64,000 nt of DNA from Paracoccus sulfuroxidans (lineage in GTDB: Bacteria; Pseudomonadota; Alphaproteobacteria; Rhodobacterales; Rhodobacteraceae), in assembly GCF_007830335.1 (NCBI RefSeq), contig NZ_VLKU01000002.1, positions 372,001 to 436,000 on the forward strand. The letters run 5' to 3'. Position numbers and translations under genes: made by a program. The notes beneath the pieces are model-generated. The model worked only from the letters and a program-made list of their open reading frames with translations, was not told the DNA's origin and searched no databases. Shown here one piece after another: positions 16,749 to 24,453 of this stretch; position 1 is the first letter of the stretch, and every line of letters starts with the position of its first letter.

Positions 16749-16982
16749 TCATCCTCCGCTTGGGGTATAGGACAGGATCGACTGCACCGCCTGGGTCAGG
16801 ATGACGGCCACGACGCCATAGACCGTCATCCACAGCCGCCGCTCCAGCCCCTCGATCAGCGCCTCGATCCGCTCAAGCCGACGCTCGACCTGCGCGAATT
16901 GCAGCGCCATGATCCGCTCCTGCGACTCGAACCGCTGATCCTGCCAGCCGAAGGGCTCCTTCAGGAACCGCGAGCCCTCCAT
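16749..16982 (-). CDS. GTA head formation protein, RCAP_rcc01685 family (g3.5)
   Basis: A 77-residue protein at the position of R. capsulatus rcc01685 (between portal and protease), needed there for head formation. It has a charged coiled-coil stretch (ALQFAQVERRLERIEALIEG) followed by one hydrophobic segment (MTVYGVVAVILTQAVQSIL). It begins directly at the end of the portal gene with no gap and ends 1 nt before the g4 GTG. The coding call rests on position, size and the helix-plus-membrane pattern shared by the family. Confidence 0.85.
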   Translation of the reverse strand: MEGSRFLKEPFGWQDQRFESQERIMALQFAQVERRLERIEALIEGLERRLWMTVYGVVAVILTQAVQSILSYTPSGG

Positions 16983-18167
16983 TCACGCCTCCGCCACGGG
17001 CGGCAGACCCAGCGCCGCGCGCTTTTCGCTGTCGGTCAGGAAGGCCGCCTCGCTGATGCGCCGCCACTGCTGGTCGCGCTCCTCGGCCAGCGCGGGCACC
17101 TGATCGGGGTCGGCGCGCAGGTCGATCTCGACATCCAGATGCTCGCTCAGCCACCAGGCGACCGCGGCCGAGACCCGTCCAACCAGCGGTAGCACCGTCA
17201 GCCGATAGAAGGCCCGATGCGCCTCAGCGTAATTCGCATAGGTCGCATCCCCGGGAATGCCCATCAGCATCGGCGGCACGCCGAAGGCCTGCGCAATCTC
17301 GCGCGCAGCGGCCTTCTTCGTCTCGTGAAACTCCATGTCGCTGGGTGAAAAGCCCATGGGCCGCCAATCGAGGCCCCCCTCCAGCAGCATCGGCCGCCCG
17401 GCATTGCGCGCGCCCTGGTGATGCATCTCCATTTCGCTCACCAGCCGGTCATATTGCTCGGGCGAGAGCGCCCCCTGCCCATCCGCGCCCTTGTAGATGA
17501 TCGCCCCCGAAGGCCGCGCCGCATTGTCCAGCAGCGCCTTCGACCAGCTTGAGGCGCTGTTGTGCACATCCACCGCCACGGCCGCCGCCTGCATCGGCGA
17601 CAGCCCGTAATGGTCATCCAGAGGATGAAAACTGCGGATGTGACAGATCGGATCGGGGCTGCCCTGCATGTCGAAACGGTACTTCCGCCCGCCGACGCTG
17701 TATTCATAGGCCACCGGCCAACCATCCTCCCCCGGCACGATCGCCATCCGGTCCGCGCGCAGAACGTGCAACTCCGACGGCAGGCCACTGCCCGCCTGCC
17801 CGACCGCCTCCAGATAGCCGTTCCCGCTCAGCAGTATCTGCCCGTAAAGCGTCTCAAACAGCTCCGCCCGGCCCTGCCCGCCATTGGGACGCCGCAACAG
17901 ATCCATCACCGGATGGGTGTCATAACGCGACTGGCGGTCCTGACAGATCAGCGGCACCGCCGCCGCTGCTTCGGCGATCAGCCGCACCGCCCGAAATGCG
18001 ACCGGATTGTTGACAAAGCCCGAGCGCACAAGGCTCGCCGTATCGCGCGGCGACCAGACCACCCGGCCCGAGCCCGCCGCCAGCGCGATCACCCGCCCGG
18101 CCGCACTCGCCTTCTGCTCCCTCTCGGGCTCCGGACCTGCCGCCCGCCCGAACAATCGAAACGCCAT
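16983..18167 (-). CDS. GTA portal protein (g3)
   Basis: A 394-residue HK97-type phage portal protein forming the DNA entry ring. Family segments: SLVRSGFVNNPVAFRAVRLI, LLRRPNGGQGRAELFETLYG, GNGYLEA, GLSPMQAAAVAVDVHNSASS, EMEMHHQGARNAGRPMLLEG and AREIAQAFGVPPMLMGIPGD. The ATG at 18167 follows GAGGAGG by 5 nt; upstream in-frame codons to 18215 lack support. The terminase gene lies 111 nt upstream on the same strand. Confidence 0.95.
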   Translation of the reverse strand: MAFRLFGRAAGPEPEREQKASAAGRVIALAAGSGRVVWSPRDTASLVRSGFVNNPVAFRAVRLIAEAAAAVPLICQDRQSRYDTHPVMDLLRRPNGGQGRAELFETLYGQILLSGNGYLEAVGQAGSGLPSELHVLRADRMAIVPGEDGWPVAYEYSVGGRKYRFDMQGSPDPICHIRSFHPLDDHYGLSPMQAAAVAVDVHNSASSWSKALLDNAARPSGAIIYKGADGQGALSPEQYDRLVSEMEMHHQGARNAGRPMLLEGGLDWRPMGFSPSDMEFHETKKAAAREIAQAFGVPPMLMGIPGDATYANYAEAHRAFYRLTVLPLVGRVSAAVAWWLSEHLDVEIDLRADPDQVPALAEERDQQWRRISEAAFLTDSEKRAALGLPPVAEA

Positions 18168-18278
18168 GCGTCCCTCCTCATGCTGAAAAAGGCCGCCAAA
18201 GCGACCGCCGGGCACGATGGCCCTTCTCTGTTGTCGAAATACCCCGCGGGGTCCGGGGGCGCGCAGCCCCCGGGCGGC

Positions 18279-19619
18279 TCAAAGCCTCCGAACCTGCGGC
18301 CGCAGGAAATGGCCCGCCGGCTCGATCATCAACTCATGGATCGCCCAGACCAGCGCATCCGCCCGGTCAGGCGAGCCGCGCCCCTCATAACCCTGCACGG
18401 TCATGCGGCACATCTGGTCCTCCAGCGCCCCCAACCCGCGCAGATGCCGGACCCGCCCCTGCTCATAAAGCGCGGCGACCGGCTCGGCGCGCAGCCCCTT
18501 GCCGCGCCCGGCCCTCAGGGCGCGGAACGGAACCAGAGGATCGACCTGCCGGATCACGCTCTCGACCAGATCACCGCCCTGGTTGACCTCGGCCACCAGC
18601 CGCTCGGCCCCGTGGCGCTGCATGGCGGTGATCGCCGCCCGCGCCCAGTCCAGCGGCCCGCCCCGGATCGAGGCATCCTCCAGCACATAGGCCCGCCAGT
18701 CCTGCGGCGGCCCCTTGGCGACCACACCCGCCACGATGATGCCACATTCGTCGCTGGCCTTGCCGCCGGTCACGGCCGGATCGACCGCCACCACGATGCG
18801 GTCCAGCGCCGGAGCGGTTTCGATGCGCGCCGCCTCCAGCATCGCCGTCCCCCAAAGCGCGCCTTCGACATCATCCAGCAGCAGCCCCTCCAGCTCCTGC
18901 CGCCCCAGCCGCGTCCCGGCATAGCGCGCCTCGACCTCGGCCAGAAAGCTCTCGGCCAGATAGGCGCGGTTCGCCTCGGTCGGCGCATGGGTCACCACGG
19001 TCGAGCCATTCTTCATCAGCGCCTTCAGCACGCCCACATTGCGCGGCGTGGTGGTGACGACCTGCTGCGGATGGCGGCCCAGTCGCAGCGCGAATTGCAG
19101 CATGTCCCAGGTGTCCTCGGCCTTCTTCCACTTCGCCAACTCGTCAGCCCAGGCCGCGTCGAATTGCGGCCCCCGCAGTGCCTCGGGCTCATGCGCCGAA
19201 AACACCTGCGCGGTCGCGCCATTCGCCCAGACGAGGCGACGCTTCGTGGCCTCCCAGACCGGGCGCCGGTCGGGGGGCGAACAGGCGAGGATGCCGGAAT
19301 CGCCAAAGACCATGACGTCTCGGCCCTGATCGAAGGTCTCGGCCACCAGCGCCAGCCGCGAGGCCCGCCCCGGCGCGTCGGGCGTCGGCCCCTCGACCTG
19401 CGCCCGCACCCATTCCGAGCCCGCGCGGGTCTTGCCCGCGCCCCGCCCGCCCATCACCACCCAGCTTTTCCAATCCCCCTCGGGCGGCAGCTGATGTGGC
19501 AGCGCCCAGAATTCGAAAAGCCAGGGAAGGCTCGCCAGCGCGTTGTCGCTCAACCCGTTCAGGAAGGCGTCAACCTCCCCCGGCTCGGCGCAGGCAAGCC
19601 AGGCGCCGCCCGATCTCAT
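18279..19619 (-). CDS. GTA terminase large subunit (g2)
   Basis: The ATP-driven DNA packaging motor and nuclease of the GTA (446 residues from the chosen start). Walker A is GGRGAGKT at residues 57-64, the coupling region includes LRGPQFDAAWADELAKW, and the nuclease domain has AVDPAVTGGKASDECGIIV and VAEVNQGGDLVESVIRQ. The adjacent WLFEFWALPHQLPPEG is the usual entry to the ATPase. The ATG at 19619 gives a family-typical length and overlaps the end of g1 by 50 nt. In-frame ATGs at 19670 and 19712 are alternatives that would overlap more. Confidence 0.93.
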   Translation of the reverse strand: MRSGGAWLACAEPGEVDAFLNGLSDNALASLPWLFEFWALPHQLPPEGDWKSWVVMGGRGAGKTRAGSEWVRAQVEGPTPDAPGRASRLALVAETFDQGRDVMVFGDSGILACSPPDRRPVWEATKRRLVWANGATAQVFSAHEPEALRGPQFDAAWADELAKWKKAEDTWDMLQFALRLGRHPQQVVTTTPRNVGVLKALMKNGSTVVTHAPTEANRAYLAESFLAEVEARYAGTRLGRQELEGLLLDDVEGALWGTAMLEAARIETAPALDRIVVAVDPAVTGGKASDECGIIVAGVVAKGPPQDWRAYVLEDASIRGGPLDWARAAITAMQRHGAERLVAEVNQGGDLVESVIRQVDPLVPFRALRAGRGKGLRAEPVAALYEQGRVRHLRGLGALEDQMCRMTVQGYEGRGSPDRADALVWAIHELMIEPAGHFLRPQVRRL

Positions 19620-19932
19620 CTCGTGCCGCGTCAAGGTCAAGCGCGCCGCGCCCGACGTCTCCGGCAGCATCCTTGCGAAGCTTGTCAACCTTGCTCCTTT
19701 CCTCCAGCACAAGATGGGCCGCTGCGCGAAGATCGCGCACCAACTTGGCGGATTCCTTCAACTCTTCGGTTTCACCCGCCTGGATTTTCAATCTCAGGCG
19801 ATGCAGATCGGCTGCATAGGACTGGAACAGCCCGTCGGCGATCAAGATCACGTCGGTGTCCGGCGCGCGTTCCGCGCCAGCCACAAAGGGTCCTTCCGGA
19901 GGCTCACGCCCCGGATCGAAACTTATTGTCAT
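19570..19932 (-). CDS. GTA small terminase-like protein (g1)
   Basis: A 120-residue mostly helical protein at the position of R. capsulatus GTA g1, now regarded as the small terminase. The helical core AADLHRLRLKIQAGETEELK and RDLRAAAHLVLEERSKVDKL gives a charged coiled-coil pattern. It is the first gene of the GTA operon and overlaps g2. Small terminases usually select DNA; in GTAs packaging is largely sequence-independent, so a weak or altered DNA-binding role is expected from the family. Confidence 0.85.
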   Translation of the reverse strand: MTISFDPGREPPEGPFVAGAERAPDTDVILIADGLFQSYAADLHRLRLKIQAGETEELKESAKLVRDLRAAAHLVLEERSKVDKLRKDAAGDVGRGALDLDAARDEIGRRLACLRRAGGG

Positions 19933-19982
19933 TCTGGTGTTGCCCTGCCCTCGTGTGCTGTCCGCACGAGCGAGAAATGAAA

Positions 19983-20014
19983 AAGCGGCCTCAGGTCACC
20001 TGACCCGGCCGCTT
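19983..20014 (-). terminator. Terminator-like hairpin in front of GTA g1
   Basis: Arms AAGCGGCC and GGCCGCTT enclose an inner palindrome TCAGGTGACCTGA. On the minus strand the structure is followed by five T, the form of an intrinsic terminator. It lies 50 nt upstream of g1 and downstream of a candidate promoter, so it may attenuate GTA transcription. It may also simply end transcription of the gene at 20178-20609. Confidence 0.7.
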
Positions 20015-20038
20015 GCCCACTTCTCCCAGCATGGGTAA

Positions 20039-20067
20039 TTTCTATCTTTGAGCGCTCTCTGAGTCAA
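20039..20067 (-). promoter_or_regulatory. Candidate promoter of the GTA operon
   Basis: On the minus strand TTGACT (20067-20062) is separated by exactly 17 nt from TAGAAA (20044-20039), in an AT-rich 100-nt gap of otherwise GC-rich DNA. It faces g1 with a leader of roughly 100 nt. It matches housekeeping -35 and -10 boxes at 5/6 and 4/6 positions. The assignment rests on motif and position only. Confidence 0.45.
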
Positions 20068-20177
20068 CGATTAAACCCAAGGTTGCGCAATCGCAAAATT
20101 TAATCAAACAAATTCAACGCTATGCCTCGCGCAACACCCCGCCGCGCGCTGGCGCTTTGCTGCGCAACACCGCCCTC

Positions 20178-20609
20178 TCAGAACAGCGGTTTTTCCAGAA
20201 TCACCAGCCCCGGATGCGCCGCAACGGTCATCACCGAGGCGTCCAGGAATCCCTCGACCCGGTAATGCCGCGTGACCTCCAGCTCGGCTCCGGGGCTCAG
20301 ATCGGCGGGGAACCAGCCCGGCGCGGTGATGCTGGCCTTGTCTGTCAGCCCGTCCCCCAGCACGGCCGCAACCGCCTCGGCCGAGCCATAATCGACCACC
20401 GCCCAAAGGATCTGATCCGTCGGGCCGGGCGGGAAGTTGTCCTTGTTGATCTGCGGGATCTCCTCGGTCTGCCACAGCACCGTGACCGGGCTGCCTGCGA
20501 CCGGGACCAGCTTGCGCAGATCGTCAAGGGATTGGTAGGCCATGCTGTCTCCGATTGCCGCACCCGATGCCATCAGCATCAGGCCTCCCGCCAATAGCAG
20601 TGTTTTCAT
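20178..20609 (-). CDS. Small exported protein of unknown function
   Basis: A 143-residue protein with a clear signal peptide (MKTLLLAGGLMLMASGAAIG) and therefore periplasmic or secreted. I recognise no family. The mature part is mixed alpha/beta with acidic and hydrophobic stretches (LDDLRKLVPVAGSPVTVLWQ, DQILWAVVDYGSAEAVAAVL, GAELEVTRHYRVEGFLDASV). Its ATG overlaps the TGA of the upstream larger gene (ATGA), so the two are made together. A periplasmic partner, for instance an immunity or accessory protein, is a guess from this arrangement. An upstream in-frame start at 20666 lies inside the neighbouring gene. Confidence 0.75.
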   Translation of the reverse strand: MKTLLLAGGLMLMASGAAIGDSMAYQSLDDLRKLVPVAGSPVTVLWQTEEIPQINKDNFPPGPTDQILWAVVDYGSAEAVAAVLGDGLTDKASITAPGWFPADLSPGAELEVTRHYRVEGFLDASVMTVAAHPGLVILEKPLF

Positions 20610-21667
20610 CGCGGCGTCACCTGCTCTGCTCCAACCTGAGGCGTTCCGGCCTGACCCACGGTCCATTCCGTCACATAGGTCGCCTTGCCACGCTGGGTAT
20701 ATTGATGCGCAAGGCCGGTTTCCTCAAGCACGCCACGTTCGCTGTCGGGAACCTGCGTCTTGATGTCTTGCTGATTGGGATTGAAGTTATAGCGGTCCTC
20801 GGCCTGCATGGTGACCTCGGCCCGCGCGCTCAGGGTGCCGTCCTGATTGCGCGTCACGGTCACCTCGGCGCTGCTCCAGAAGCTGTGCCCGCCGATGGTC
20901 TTCTGCCAATCCTCGGTTTCCGGATAGCCAAAACCGTTCTTTTCCGTGGCCATGGCGTCGCTGCGGATCTGGAAGGTGACGCTGTCGCCCGGGTTCGGCC
21001 CGACCTTCTGGTCCAGATCACCCAGCAGCGCATCTGCAGCGGCCCGGGTCTCGCCGACCACCCGGTCACGCGTCGCGATGCCAGCCGGGTCATTGTTCAG
21101 ATATTCGCCATAGTCGAACTCGCGGTCCGCGCCCTTCCCTTTCAGGAAATGTTCATAGGCGGGCAGCGCGTTGTCGAGGCCCAACCGCCCATCCACCTTG
21201 TCAGCAAAGGGCACATGCCGCAGCCGGTTCGCCCATTCGGCCTGATTGACCTGATCGTCGTAATATTTGCGCTCGGCCTCGGTCGGCTCGCGTGTGGGTA
21301 TCGGGTTGGGGTCGCTGGGATCGTTCGGGTTCTGCAGGAAGCCGTTGTCGTGATGGATGTTCGGCCGCCGATCCGGGCCGATCTCATAGGGCGTGCCGTT
21401 CTGAACGCTGGCATTCGGCGCACCCGGAGCGGGTCCGACCGGCTTCGCAGGCTCACCCCGGTCGCCGAACAGGCCCGCAAACAGCAACTCTCGCGCAGGC
21501 GCGCCAAACAGCCGCAGACCTTCCTGCTGCTGCGGGAACGGGTTCGGCGGCTGATCGCCCGGCGCGATCTGCGGCCCCGCCGTCCTCGGCGCAGGCGCAG
21601 GCGTGGTGGGGGGCACGGTCGGGACAACCGGCGTGTTTTGGCGGGTGGTGATATCGGCCATCAACAT
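20606..21667 (-). CDS. Large proline-rich protein of unknown function, candidate effector
   Basis: A 353-residue protein without signal peptide or membrane segment. Residues 1-50 are Pro/Thr/Gln-rich and look disordered (PVVPTVPPTTPAPAPR). The middle is polar (TEAERKYYDDQVNQAEWANR). The last about 130 residues form a compact-looking beta-rich domain with NPGDSVTFQIRSDAMATEKN, GGHSFWSSAEVTVTRNQDG, EDRYNFNPNQQDI and EETGLAHQYTQRGKATYV. This end resembles C-terminal domains I associate with secreted or toxin-like proteins, but I cannot name the family. It is translated with the small exported protein downstream. MLM at the start allows initiation at 21667 or 21661. Confidence 0.7.
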   Translation of the reverse strand: MLMADITTRQNTPVVPTVPPTTPAPAPRTAGPQIAPGDQPPNPFPQQQEGLRLFGAPARELLFAGLFGDRGEPAKPVGPAPGAPNASVQNGTPYEIGPDRRPNIHHDNGFLQNPNDPSDPNPIPTREPTEAERKYYDDQVNQAEWANRLRHVPFADKVDGRLGLDNALPAYEHFLKGKGADREFDYGEYLNNDPAGIATRDRVVGETRAAADALLGDLDQKVGPNPGDSVTFQIRSDAMATEKNGFGYPETEDWQKTIGGHSFWSSAEVTVTRNQDGTLSARAEVTMQAEDRYNFNPNQQDIKTQVPDSERGVLEETGLAHQYTQRGKATYVTEWTVGQAGTPQVGAEQVTPR

Positions 21668-21788
21668 GGGGAAACGCTACCTGAAAACTCGTGACACACT
21701 TGCCCGCATGCTCGGCCGCGACCGCGCCAGCGTCAAGAAAATGCCGCAGGCCTCCCGCGAGGATCGGCCAGCTTCCGCCCAGAAATGA

Positions 21789-21817
21789 ACATGCCCGCGC
21801 AGATGGCGCGGGCATGT
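21789..21817 (-). terminator. Terminator downstream of mltG
   Basis: Arms ACATGCCCGCG and CGCGGGCATGT (11 bp perfect) with a 7-nt loop lie 22 nt past the mltG stop. On the minus strand they are followed by the T-rich TTCATTTC. It separates the fabF-mltG unit from the unassigned gene pair. Confidence 0.75.
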
Positions 21818-21838
21818 TTCAACCTGTCGGCGGCAAGC

Positions 21839-23020
21839 CTATTCCCCTTGGACCGGAGAGGTTGTCGCCTCGCCCCGCGCCCGCTCGATCTCGCGCCAGC
21901 GCGCCACGTTTTCCTCATGCTCGGCCAAGGTCCGGGCGAAAGCGTGACCGCCGCTGCCATCCGCCACGAAGAACAGATAGTCCGAGGTTTCGGGCTTCAT
22001 CGTCGCCTCGATCGCCGCCCGTCCGGGGTTGGCAATCGGGGTCGGCGGCAGGCCGTCGATCTGATAGGTGTTATAGGCCGTGCGCCGGGTCAGTTCCGAC
22101 CGCCGCAGTCCGCGATCCAGCACCGACCTGCCCTCGGTGATGCCATAGATCACCGTCGGGTCGGTCTGCAGCCGCATGCCTTGATTGAGCCGGTTCACGA
22201 AGACGCTGGCCACCCGGCTGCGCTCATCCGCGACGCCCGTCTCTTTCTCGACGATCGAGGCCATGATCAGCGCCTGTTCCGGCGTCTGATAGGGCAGCCC
22301 CATCTCGCGCCCGTCCCAGGCCGCCTGCAGAATGGCCGCCTGCTTGCTCTCCATCAGCTTGACCAGCGCCGCGCGATCCTCGCCGCGCTTCACGTCATAG
22401 GTGTCAGGCGCAAGGCTGCCTTCGGCGGGGACCTTGGCGATCTCGCCCGACATGAAGCTTGCGGCCTTCAGCCCTTCGACGATCTGCCAGCTGGTCACGC
22501 CCTCGGCCACGGCCACGCGCAGACGCGCGTCCGGCTTTTCGGTCGCCTGGATCAGCGCCTCGGGTGCCGCCTGCGTCGCCGGGTCGTATTTCAGCATCTC
22601 GGCATATTGGCCGGTGTCGGGGTTCATGTCGCGCAGCACGACCGCGTTTTCACGCACGCCGATGCGAACGGTGATCTCGGTCCCGCAGGTGCTGGGCCCG
22701 CCCGCCGTGATCGTGCGGACGATGTCTTCCATACTGGCATGCGGCGCCATCAGATAAGAGCCGAACTTCAGATCGCGCGATTTCCCCGCATAATCCGCGC
22801 CCGCCCGGAAGATGTAGCCGTTGCTGACCACGCCCTGATCGGACAGCTGCTGGCTGACCGCGTTCAGGCTTGCCCCCGGGGCCACCTGCACGCAGGCGGC
22901 CACCGCACTGGGTCCGGGCTGGGAATATTGGCGCTTCGCCCAGGCCACCGCTCCTGCCGCTGCGATCAGGATGATGATCAGCAGCGTCAGGAAGTTCGAG
23001 GCGATGTTGCGCCAGATCAT
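21839..23020 (-). CDS. mltG: Endolytic murein transglycosylase
   Basis: An inner-membrane lytic transglycosylase that cuts nascent glycan strands and sets their length (393 residues). One N-terminal membrane segment (FLTLLIIILIAAAGAVAWA) is followed by a LysM-like region (GASLNAVSQQLSDQGVVSNG) and the YceG catalytic domain. The catalytic Glu lies in IMASIVEKETGVADERSRVA, followed by NRLNQGMRLQTDPTVIYG and LPPTPIANPGRAAIEA. The ATG overlaps the fabF TGA, the usual fabF-mltG pairing in this group. Confidence 0.95.
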   Translation of the reverse strand: MIWRNIASNFLTLLIIILIAAAGAVAWAKRQYSQPGPSAVAACVQVAPGASLNAVSQQLSDQGVVSNGYIFRAGADYAGKSRDLKFGSYLMAPHASMEDIVRTITAGGPSTCGTEITVRIGVRENAVVLRDMNPDTGQYAEMLKYDPATQAAPEALIQATEKPDARLRVAVAEGVTSWQIVEGLKAASFMSGEIAKVPAEGSLAPDTYDVKRGEDRAALVKLMESKQAAILQAAWDGREMGLPYQTPEQALIMASIVEKETGVADERSRVASVFVNRLNQGMRLQTDPTVIYGITEGRSVLDRGLRRSELTRRTAYNTYQIDGLPPTPIANPGRAAIEATMKPETSDYLFFVADGSGGHAFARTLAEHEENVARWREIERARGEATTSPVQGE

Positions 23021-24279
23021 CCCTCGACCCTGCCCATCACAAGGCTCGCGTTGGTGCCGCCAAAGCCGAAGCTGTTCGACAGCACGTAATCGACCTTGCG
23101 CCGCACGGCCGCATTGGCGGCCAGATCGACCGCCGATTCACGCGCCGGATTGTCAAGGTTGATCGTCGGCGGGCAAATCTGGTCGCGAAGCGCGAGGATG
23201 CAGAAGATCGCCTCGACCGCGCCTGCTGCGCCCAGCAGGTGGCCAATCGAGGATTTGGTCGAGGACATCACGACATTCTTCGCATCATCGCCCAGCATGC
23301 GCTCGACCGCGCCAAGCTCGATCGTGTCGGCCATGGTCGAGGTGCCATGCGCGTTGATATAGTCAAGCTGCCCAGGTTCGATCCCGGCCCGCTTCAGCGC
23401 CGCCGTCATCGAGCGGAAACCGCCATCCCCGTCTTCCGAAGGGGCGGTGATGTGATAGGCATCGCCCGTCAGGCCATAGCCCAGGATCTCGGCATAGATC
23501 TTGGCGCCGCGCGCCTTCGCATGCTCGTATTCCTCCAGCACGACGACGCCCGCGCCCTCTCCCATGACGAAACCGTCGCGGTCCTTGTCCCAGGGACGGC
23601 TGGCCTTCTTGGGATCGGCCTCGCGATCCGTCGACAGCGCCTTGCAGGCGTTGAAGCCCGCGATGCCGATTTCACAGATGGGCGATTCCGTCCCGCCCGC
23701 GACCATGACATCCGCATCACCCAGCATGATCAGCCGCGCCGCGTCGCCGATGGCATGCGCCCCGGTCGAACAGGCCGTGACGACCGCATGGTTCGGGCCC
23801 TTGAAGCCGAACCGGATCGAGACCTGCCCCGAGACGAGGTTGATCAGCGCGCCCGGAATAAAGAAGGGCGAAACCCGCTTCGGCCCACGTTCCTTGATCA
23901 GCACGGCCGTTTCCGAGATCGAGCGCAGACCGCCGATCCCCGAGCCGATCATGACGCCGGTGCGCTCCTTGTCCTCTTCCGAGGTGGGCTCCCAACCGGA
24001 ATCCTTCACCGCCTGCGTCGCCGCTGCCATACCGTACAGGATGAAGTCATCGACCTTGCGGCGGTCTTTCGGCTCCATCCACTCATCGGGGTTGAAGGTG
24101 CCATCGGTGCCATCGCCAAACGGGATCTCGCAGGCGTATTTGGTGACAACGTCCTTCGCGTCGAAGCGCGTGATCGGACCAGCCCCGGATTCCCCGGCCA
24201 GCAGCCTTTTCCAGGTTTCTTCGACCCCTGAGGCCAGTGGCGTGACCATCCCAAGCCCGGTGACGACAACTCTGCGCAT
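23017..24279 (-). CDS. fabF: Beta-ketoacyl-ACP synthase II
   Basis: Condenses malonyl-ACP with acyl-ACP in fatty-acid elongation. The 420-residue protein has the complete Cys-His-His triad: Cys170 in VVTACSTGAHAIGD, His311 in INAHGTSTMADT and His347 in TKSSIGHLLGAAGA. The closing motif NSFGFGGTNASLV is present. The ATG at 24279 follows AAGGAGCC; the frame extends to 24363 but without homology. The acpP gene that often precedes fabF is not here: the 174-nt upstream gap leads to the divergent telA gene. Co-transcribed with mltG. Confidence 0.96.
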   Translation of the reverse strand: MRRVVVTGLGMVTPLASGVEETWKRLLAGESGAGPITRFDAKDVVTKYACEIPFGDGTDGTFNPDEWMEPKDRRKVDDFILYGMAAATQAVKDSGWEPTSEEDKERTGVMIGSGIGGLRSISETAVLIKERGPKRVSPFFIPGALINLVSGQVSIRFGFKGPNHAVVTACSTGAHAIGDAARLIMLGDADVMVAGGTESPICEIGIAGFNACKALSTDREADPKKASRPWDKDRDGFVMGEGAGVVVLEEYEHAKARGAKIYAEILGYGLTGDAYHITAPSEDGDGGFRSMTAALKRAGIEPGQLDYINAHGTSTMADTIELGAVERMLGDDAKNVVMSSTKSSIGHLLGAAGAVEAIFCILALRDQICPPTINLDNPARESAVDLAANAAVRRKVDYVLSNSFGFGGTNASLVMGRVEG

Positions 24280-24389
24280 AGGCGGCTCCTTGCAACATTC
24301 AATCCGGTGGGTTCTACACGGCTGCTGCTTCTCACGCAACGGCATGGCGGGCAGGGATGCCACAGATGAACTTTAGTTTTAGGATGTCG

Positions 24390-24417
24390 TTGAACAGACT
24401 TGGAATCGGCCTATTTT
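24390..24417 (+). promoter_or_regulatory. Candidate promoter of the telA unit
   Basis: TTGAAC and TATTTT are spaced by 16 nt, 36 nt upstream of the telA start codon, in the fabF-telA divergent gap. Motif and position only. Confidence 0.4.
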
Positions 24418-24453
24418 TGCGACCGGTCCCGTACAGCGCCGAAAGGACTTTTG

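Noticed and set aside
5328-19932. Interpretation as a conventional prophage
   Set aside because: No integrase, repressor, replication or lysis genes and no att sites are seen; gene order is exactly that of Rhodobacterales GTAs.
17562-20003. Plus-strand open frame of 813 codons over GTA portal and terminase
   Set aside because: Antisense shadow of g1-g3; no family motif, and no ribosome site.
20606-21667. Assignment of the Pro-rich protein to a named toxin family
   Set aside because: The C-terminal domain looks familiar but no catalytic motif is clear enough to name, so it is left as unknown.
24280-24453. Search for acpP upstream of fabF
   Set aside because: The 174-nt gap has no frame with the DSL motif of acyl carrier protein; acpP must lie elsewhere.
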